A stretch of 12,670 nt of DNA from NCBI GenBank assembly GCA_022496205.1, contig WTXD01000314.1:1-12670 (forward strand). The letters run 5' to 3'. The notes under the pieces were generated by a model. That model was given only the letters and a program-made list of their open reading frames with translations. It searched no databases and was not told where the DNA came from. Origin of the DNA: Gloeopeniophorella convolvens (taxonomy: Eukaryota > Basidiomycota > Agaricomycetes > Russulales). Position 1 is the stretch's first letter. Every line of letters begins with the position of its first letter. Position numbers and translations under genes: made by a program. Below, piece after piece: positions 8,115-12,670 of the stretch.

Positions 8115-8524
8115 GTGTAGTGATACCGCTTATTGTGGTCAATAAGCGGGATGCGGTGGTTTACTTTCCACAGAGGAGGTAGAATGGGGGGCACCCCATT
8201 TAGTATGTCTGCGAATTCTGCGAACCATTGTTCGCGCAGCTCTTGTCTGCACGACTCGGTCATTTTTTCTTGCCCTGCTGTGCTGGTTTTCTCCTTGCCT
8301 GAAGCGGGCTTGGAGTTCTTTTCTTGGTTTTCTGAGGGCAGCACACAAGCGTTGCTTTTATCCTTAGGGTGATTGGGGTTCGCCCTTTCGCCCTCCACAC
8401 TGCCATTCTGCGCCAGAGTGCTCATTGACAGCATTCTGGCACCCTTCCCTTCGCAGGGTAAGGGTTCTCGGGTTCCTTGCCCGAGCGTAGTTATTCTGCC
8501 TTGCCCTGCTGGGGCAAAGCACAC
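8090..8524 (-). pseudogene. Element B protease-RT linker and RT N-terminus (shifted frame)
   Basis: A polar, Lys/Glu-rich linker leads into ELREQWFAEFADILNGVPP and VNHRIPLIDHNKRYHY, the standard lead-in to the reverse transcriptase of this Gypsy family. The expected next residues (MPRCPKSMKK) are found in another frame from 8114. A 1-base deletion near 8115-8120 explains the break. The upstream half of this frame (8440-8524) is probably out of frame with true coding sequence. Confidence 0.75.
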
Positions 8525-8811
8525 ATCACCTCATCCTTGCGTGCATGCAATTTTTCTAGGTCCTCCTGGCCCTCTTCCCAGAGGGCCACCTCCTTGCCGC
8601 GAACTGTGAGTTTGTTCGTGGTGAAATCCATGACCACACCATGCTTGCGCATGAATGGCGTGCTGATTATGATGTCGTATCTGTCCAGATTCACAATGTC
8701 CATGTAGATTTTCTCGTTTATGCCCGCAATTTCAATCAGGGCGATAGTTCTGAAGTTGATTGTCAATCGACTTCCTACTGTGCCCAGTTGCAGTGTAACT
8801 GGGCGCTCCAA
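8491..8811 (-). pseudogene. Element B protease, C-terminal part (shifted frame)
   Basis: The first codon is TTG, so it is internal. It reads ERPVTLQLGTVGSRLTINF, then IVNLDRYDIIISTPFMRKHG, which is the second half of the retropepsin-like domain that follows DTGST in this family. A frameshift near 8812-8835 separates it from the DTG half. It loses similarity and frame toward 8500. Confidence 0.82.
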
Positions 8812-9326
8812 TTGTGTCGTCTTGAGACACGCGGTGTTGCAAAACCGTGGGTTACCAACACCATAGTGCTACCAGTGTCGAACAAAGTGTAGGCCATCAG
8901 GCCGTTCACCTTGACTTTGGCCACCATGCACTGCCGTGCCTTGGCCTTTGGTCTCTGGCCTTCCGGTACAGGGCGTTTGTTGGCGGTGCGATACTCTCGC
9001 TCCGCCGCTGGGTCATCTCGCGCAGCCGCAAGGCGCATGGGGCTCTGATTGCGGTTTTGCGAGCCTTCGGCTTCTCTTCCCCGGCCAGTGATTCCTGCCA
9101 TGCATGCTTCGTAGTTTGAGGCGATGCCTCGGATAAGTTGGAGTCTCGGCAGATCGTCTCCGATGCCGCCTCGGTGCGTTGTATAGTCCCCAGCAGGGAC
9201 TCGATGACATGGGCTTCCCACATCTCGTGGCGGCAAGTTCTTCTTTTGCGCTTGCCTCAGCAAGTTGCGCTTGCTTTCAGCGAGTAGGCGGTACACCTCG
9301 TTGCGCTCTTTTCTCATGTGGAACAC
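8775..9326 (-). pseudogene. Element B gag C-terminus and protease N-terminal half
   Basis: The first recognisable part is a basic helical region (MRKERNEVYRLLAESKRNLL). A polar linker containing RPVPEGQRPKAKARQ follows, then the protease KVKVNGLMAYTLFDTGST with catalytic DTG at residues 150-152 (about 8871-8879). No CCHC zinc knuckle occurs between capsid and protease, unlike element A. The frame runs out just after the DTG motif because of an indel near 8812-8835. The upstream junction with the capsid frame is another indel near 9330-9345. Confidence 0.82.
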
Positions 9327-10030
9327 GTCCGCGCAGTCTCATCCACTTCCACCTGGATGTGGACAATATGTTCGTTCATTGCAATTGCCCCATGTGGGTT
9401 CTCACTGCTGGACGGAGTGATGTCGGAAACGGCTTGATGAGCCATGTCCCAGCCGAGCTTCACGAGCTCGAGCTCGTATGCGTGCTGTGCGCCATACGCT
9501 TTCCTCAGGGTTTCCTCGCCCTTAGCTTGGTCTATGGCACGGTGCCATGCGAACTTAACGCAAGTGTCGCAGTTGTGGATATGGTACATCCCGGCTTCCG
9601 GGGCGTACTTCCAGCCCGGGGTGGTTATTACCGGGTCAAATATATCCTGGACCTCCAGGATGTGCTTCCTCCAGACCTCGGGGCTCGCCCAGGTTGACAT
9701 GCGTGGAGTGCCTTCGAACTTATCATCGGCACTGATCATGATTTCCTCTTCCGTGTTCATCGCACGGATGTACTTGGTCTGCACGTCCATGCCGCGTAGG
9801 TACTCGGTGCTCGCCAAGGATGCTGTTTCGTACCCTTCGTACTCGTTGAAGGGTGCAGCGTCGGATGGTCTGCTGTACTGCGAGCCACCGTATCCGCTCT
9901 GATCGTCCGACTCATTACCACCCTCACGGGTGGTATGCTCCCCTGATTCGGTGCCAGAGTGCTCTGATTCACTGTCCTTTTTTCCTGTGTCGGTATTGCT
10001 ATTGACGATTTGTCCTGCGAACAGCTGCTG
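9314..10030 (-). pseudogene. Element B Gag, N-terminal part
   Basis: An open frame extends from the LTR edge at 10030 to a stop at 9314. The first about 70 codons are acidic and Ser/Gly-rich (SESEHSGTESGEHTT and similar). They contain no ATG, and the first Met is in YLRGMDVQTKY. A compact region follows (STWASPEVWRKHILEVQDIF, CDTCVKFAWHRAIDQ) that I take as the capsid-like domain of this family. The end (VHIQVEVDET) should run into FHMRKERNEVYRLL of the next frame. A 2-base insertion near GCGCGGAC (about 9335-9342) can explain the shift. I assign Gag by position and by the family pattern, without a named domain. Confidence 0.7.
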
Positions 10031-10684
10031 TCACGAACACTAGGGCCTCAAGGAGGTCGAACTGCTCAGAACACTAGAGCGAATCCAGCCCTACCAGTAA
10101 ATACCCTACGCGTCGCTCATAATGCGATGCGTACCACTCACATTGCGACTACAAGTCGAAATGCATCACGTGACCCTTCACCCCCATTCCTCGCCCTACT
10201 CCCTAATGGCCAATTAACCCTGGAATACCCCCAAGATCCCGGACTAGGGATCTCTCAGAATGGCCATATTACTCGTCCCAAAGTAACCAGAACCTTGATC
10301 AAGGTGAAACACTTTATGCGTCCTCTTTGGGACTCTGATCATCAAGAACTCCATGGGGCCTCAAGCCCCACTCTGCGATGGAATCTAAGAAGTGTATCAG
10401 AGAGGAGAGGTTATGGGGAATCCCCTCTGGAATCCCCATCAGTAATTAGACCAGATTCGTCTGGGGGGTCTCCAGTAGTATATAAGACCCCCATGTATCG
10501 CCCAGTGGTCCTTAGACTGTCCATCTGTGGCACTCTCATCTGTACCTAGCACTGCAATAGCACTGTTAGTGTGTTCCCACTCTGCTCCTGCACATCGCAG
10601 CTCATCTTCTGTCTTCCCCCTTGTGACGCTCTCCAAACCCCTCTGCTATCCTCTCTGCGCGCACCCCGCGAGTGAGTCCTGACA
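10029..10684 (-). repeat. Probable 5' LTR of element B (656 bp)
   Basis: On the plus strand it starts TGTCACGAAC at 10029 and ends GTCCTGACA at 10684. On the minus strand this is TGTCAGGAC...GTTCGTGACA, with TG...CA ends, and its inner end abuts the gag frame exactly as LTR A does. A TATATAAG box at about 10478-10485 reads on the plus strand and is followed by C/T-rich DNA, which would fit the opposite orientation. It could therefore instead be a solo LTR inserted in the plus direction. The bases flanking the two ends differ, so no target duplication is visible. Confidence 0.6.
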
Positions 10685-10704
10685 ATAAAATTATCAAACC
10701 AAGA

Positions 10705-10817
10705 GATCAGACCAGTCACAAAAGCATATTAGTTATAGACTAGTCAATATGGACGGACCGGCCCGGTTTCTATCACCACTTATGCATCGGCCAACCCATA
10801 GCACAACTGGTCTGATC
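10705..10817. repeat. 12-bp inverted repeat with a GGACCGG palindrome at its centre
   Basis: GATCAGACCAGT at 10705-10716 is matched by ACTGGTCTGATC at 10806-10817. GGACCGGCCCGG at 10755-10766 lies at the midpoint (10760.5 against 10761). The arms resemble the GATCGGACCGGTC copy at 11572-11584 with G replaced by A at two sites. Confidence 0.75.
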
Positions 10818-10934
10818 AGCTCCCAATCTATAGATAGAGAGGCATAGGAGTACTATCATAAGGTCATAGATGCTTAATCAACATCATTAAGAGTATGCAT
10901 CCTTATTTTATAGCCCAGATACTCAACACTGCAC

Positions 10935-10940
10935 TTTATT
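10935..10940 (-). terminator. Possible polyadenylation signal
   Basis: AATAAA on the minus strand, about 170 bases past the TGA of the spliced gene. It is placed by sequence and position only. Confidence 0.3.
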
Positions 10941-11108
10941 CAATCACAAGATACATGTACATATATTTGAGGTAGGATCTGCATTACATCCAATCATTGA
11001 AGCCTTCAAGTTGGTCCTGGACCGGTCCGGTCCTTACACGGGCCGATCGTCTGGGTTTTTCACCTATCTGAGCATCTATGTAAAGCTTATAAGTATCTAA
11101 AGACCTGT

Positions 11109-12554
11109 TCAAGTAGTCACAGACATACCAGTAGGTGGCTCAGCCACTGCACGAATAGGAAAGAGGCTGGTAGAGGAGGTGGAGGGGCCAGAAGGAGCAG
11201 GATGGGAGGATTGCTCCATAAAAGAAGCTAATATGTCATCTACATTGACATTATGATGGCTGGTGAGTATAGCCAGTGCTCTCTGAATCATAGCAATGGT
11301 CCTAGATAAATCACCAGAGGCTAGAGCTGAAGTTAGCAATGCTACAAGGTAAGAGAGAGAGCTGCAGACTCACTGATATCTCTCTCCTCCTTCTGACCAT
11401 GCCTGAAGTCTTCAGCATTGTAGAGGCGAACCAATGCAGCTTCAGAAGGTGGCCAGCATCTAATTCTGGATCTCTTGCATGCAAGACAAGAGTAGGCACC
11501 ATTAGACTTGACATAGTCCTGCAGCACACACTTGAAGCCTGCAAAGTTGCAAGGACCACATTTCCACTATTGATCGGACCGGTCAGATTAGCTATATAGA
11601 AATAACAAGGCACTTACAGTGTGGTAGAAAACCCTAGGCAACTCATTCACATGGTTGCCCTTCACATATTCAGCATTAAGGGAATAGAATAGCTTATCAA
11701 TGTTTATAGGAGGGCTATAAATGAGAGATAAACTCAATAAAATAGACAAAGATATAAAAGTTGCTACTGACTGTTGGGGAGGTGCTGTGGCAACTGAAGG
11801 TCCCACTACAATGGCTGTGACTGGACCGGTCGCCTGCACAGCAGACTGAGCCAATAGCTGAGGCTTGGGATGTGCTGAGGTGGGCTGAGGAGTGATCTCA
11901 TTGTCCTCCTCCTCCTCATTGTCAGCAATATCACCACCAGTGTCCTGAGCAGCTTCAGGAGGCTCTAGAACATCTAAAAGACATGTAGGATAGTATCAAA
12001 CAATATAAAGATGACATATACAACACACCTAGGTTGTCCTCCACCATCTCAATGTCCTCATCCTCCACACTTGCAGGTAACCACCACTCCACAGCACCTG
12101 GACCTGTCTCCAAGTATACACTAAGGTTACTAGTGGCTAGTACACCCTTGTCTTGATGCTTGTGACACCTATTGTGAACAGCATCGATGTTCATACTGTC
12201 TAGAGTGCAAGATGGATTCTTGCTGAACATAAGGCCCAAGGTAGAGATGAGAGGATGAGGCCAGATAGTCTCATCCCTCTCCACCATAGCAGCAATTGCC
12301 AGCTATCAAATAATGTCAAAACATCAAAATACTGGACCGGTCATAGTAGAGCGCACCAGTTCCTGCTTGATATGATAGGTTAGGATAGCATCTGGTGCTG
12401 AAGTGCCATTTTGACGATGTTCTAAGGCAGATTCTATGCGAGAGGCACATTGAATGACCTGCTGATGTGTTTGAGGGAGGCCCTCAAACTGCTCCAGTTC
12501 TTCAATATCAATGACTATCGGCATGACTGTATGGATATTGGGGACAGTGAACAT
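11109..12554 (-). CDS. Multi-exon gene with a Zn(2)Cys(6)-like cysteine cluster (5' end uncertain)
   Basis: Predicted coding segments on the minus strand are 12357-12554, 12029-12302, 11772-11973, 11618-11714, 11374-11566 and 11109-11326, ending in TGA. All five introns have GT...AG ends and compatible phases, and the joined length is 1182 bases (393 residues) if ATG at 12552-12554 is the start. That start is tentative, and the frame stays open upstream toward the window edge. Residues 1-160 are unrecognised (for example TLGLMFSKNPSCTLDSMN and EWWLPASVEDEDIEMVE). Residues about 160-225 are acidic then Pro/Ala-rich. Residues 260-294 hold six cysteines spaced C-x2-C-x6-C-x13-C-x2-C-x6-C, the spacing of fungal binuclear zinc clusters. 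The basic residues lie in the second half (CLACKRSRIRC), not the first as in Gal4, and the cluster is near the C-terminus. The tail is Ser/Pro-rich. DNA binding is plausible but unproven. Confidence 0.72.
11327..11373 (-). other. Predicted intron (47 bp)
   Basis: Donor GTGAGT, branch-like CTAAC, acceptor TTCAG. Splicing avoids the TAG at 11342-11344 and joins the cysteine-cluster exon to the last exon in frame (phase 1). Confidence 0.8.
11567..11617 (-). other. Predicted intron (51 bp) containing the palindrome
   Basis: Donor GTAAGT, branch-like CTAAT, acceptor AATAG. The GGACCGGTC motif lies between the branch-like site and the 3' splice site. It joins ...RVFYHT to WKCGPC in phase 0. Confidence 0.82.
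11715..11771 (-). other. Predicted intron (57 bp)
   Basis: Donor GTCAGT, a pyrimidine-rich tract and acceptor TTATAG. The donor is chosen because it keeps the frame (phase 2). The neighbouring GTAGCA would not. Confidence 0.65.
11974..12028 (-). other. Predicted intron (55 bp)
   Basis: Donor GTGTGT, acceptor CTTTTAG. It joins MVEDNL to VLEPPEAA with a codon split in phase 1. Confidence 0.72.
12303..12356 (-). other. Predicted intron (54 bp) containing the palindrome
   Basis: Donor GTGCGC (weak), acceptor GATAG. It joins YHIKQEL to LAIAAMVERDE in phase 0. It contains GGACCGGTC near the donor side. Without splicing the frame ends in a stop within the intron. Confidence 0.68.
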
Positions 12555-12670
12555 GACTCTGAGAGTTTCACACAACACTGAGAATGCACAAATGATCATA
12601 TAACCGGTCCGAGCATGGACCGGACCGTGCATGACATGGTCCATGGGGTGAGCGGTCCAGACATGGCTCT
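12555..12670 (-). other. Unresolved 5' part of the spliced gene
   Basis: The frame upstream of the ATG at 12552-12554 stays open for about 90 bases but reads through three GGACCGG-type motifs (12603-12658). AG acceptors occur close by (for example at CATTCTCAG). It may be a further intron, a 5' leader or coding sequence. The window ends before this can be decided. Confidence 0.4.

Larger units (their letters stand above)
4315..10684 (-). mobile_element. Ty3/Gypsy LTR retrotransposon B (decayed, interrupted twice)
   Basis: The minus strand reads 5' LTR, gag, DTG protease, reverse transcriptase, RNase H, then integrase zinc-binding and the start of the catalytic core. Integrase after RNase H is diagnostic of Ty3/Gypsy. 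The protein family is clearly different from element A: YLDD rather than YMDD and no CCHC knuckle. The element is broken by at least four frameshifts and three nonsense codons, by a Tc1/mariner-type insertion at 4804-6392 and by element A at 4314. The remainder of integrase and the 3' LTR are not seen. Confidence 0.88.
10685..11108. other. AT-rich intergenic region downstream of the spliced gene
   Basis: No coding frame is supported here. It holds two GGACCGG-type palindromes (10755-10766 and 11019-11033), an inverted repeat (10705-10817) and a possible polyadenylation signal for the minus-strand gene at 10935-10940. Confidence 0.6.
10755..12658. repeat. Dispersed palindromic motif related to GGACCGGTCC
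   Basis: Copies are at 10755-10766 (GGACCGGCCCGG), 11019-11033 (doubled, GGACCGGTCCGGTCC), 11576-11584, 11823-11831 and 12334-12342 (each GGACCGGTC), 12603-12610 (ACCGGTCC), 12617-12626 (GGACCGGACC) and 12653-12658 (half). Degenerate copies form the arms of the inverted repeat at 10705 and 10806. The copies lie in the 3' flank, in two predicted introns, in one exon (coding Thr-Gly-Pro) and near the 5' end of the visible gene. Confidence 0.85.

Noticed and set aside
10010..10549. A 179-codon plus-strand frame over the LTR of element B
   Set aside because: It overlaps the antisense of gag and the LTR promoter region, has low-complexity composition and no domain.
10439..10636. Minus-strand frame in the LTR of B with KDHWAIHGGLIYYWR, slightly like the start of a Gypsy integrase
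   Set aside because: It is short, lies wholly inside the LTR, and no zinc-binding or core motif follows.
1..12670. CRISPR arrays, tRNA, rRNA or bacterial operon features
   Set aside because: No regular short repeats with spacers and no tRNA-like cloverleaf that I could identify. The content is eukaryotic transposon and spliced-gene sequence.

Overview
The window reads as accessory, repeat-rich DNA of a basidiomycete fungus, probably an Agaricomycete. The reasons are two Ty3/Gypsy retrotransposons with protein sequences of Agaricomycete type, and a gene whose coding frame is recovered only by removing five introns of 47-57 bases. No database was searched, so the organism is an inference.

Layout from left to right. 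(1) 1-4314, minus strand: Gypsy element A, cut by the left window edge. It has a 5' LTR (3789-4314), gag with a CCHC zinc knuckle (2382-3794), an odd non-coding block (1925-2381), and protease plus reverse transcriptase (1-1649) broken by two in-frame stops. (2) 4315-10684, minus strand: an older, unrelated Gypsy element B. It has a 5' LTR (10029-10684), gag, DTG protease, reverse transcriptase with YLDD, RNase H and the start of integrase. B is dead, with at least four frameshifts and three nonsense codons, and it has been hit twice by other elements. Element A sits inside its integrase just before the second catalytic Asp would appear. (3) A Tc1/mariner-type fold-back element (4804-6392, flanked by TA) sits between its RNase H and integrase. 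Removing that element plus one TA restores B's frame exactly.

The fold-back element has arms of about 628 bases that are almost perfect inverted copies. Its 330-base core is a fossil Tc1-type transposase in which Trp positions have become stop codons. Its left arm carries the transposase N-terminal region. The right arm is an inverted copy of this left end and takes the place of the transposase C-terminus, so the second catalytic Asp and the Glu are missing.

(4) 10685-12670: unique-looking DNA with a multi-exon minus-strand gene (11109 to at least 12554). Its predicted C-terminal half holds six cysteines with Zn(2)Cys(6)-like spacing. A GC-rich palindrome related to GGACCGGTCC recurs across this region in two introns, one exon and the flanks. 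One copy lies at the exact centre of a 12-base inverted repeat. This motif family and the fold-back transposon are the two parts most worth following up. The retroelements do not work together with the gene. They are layers of insertion next to it.
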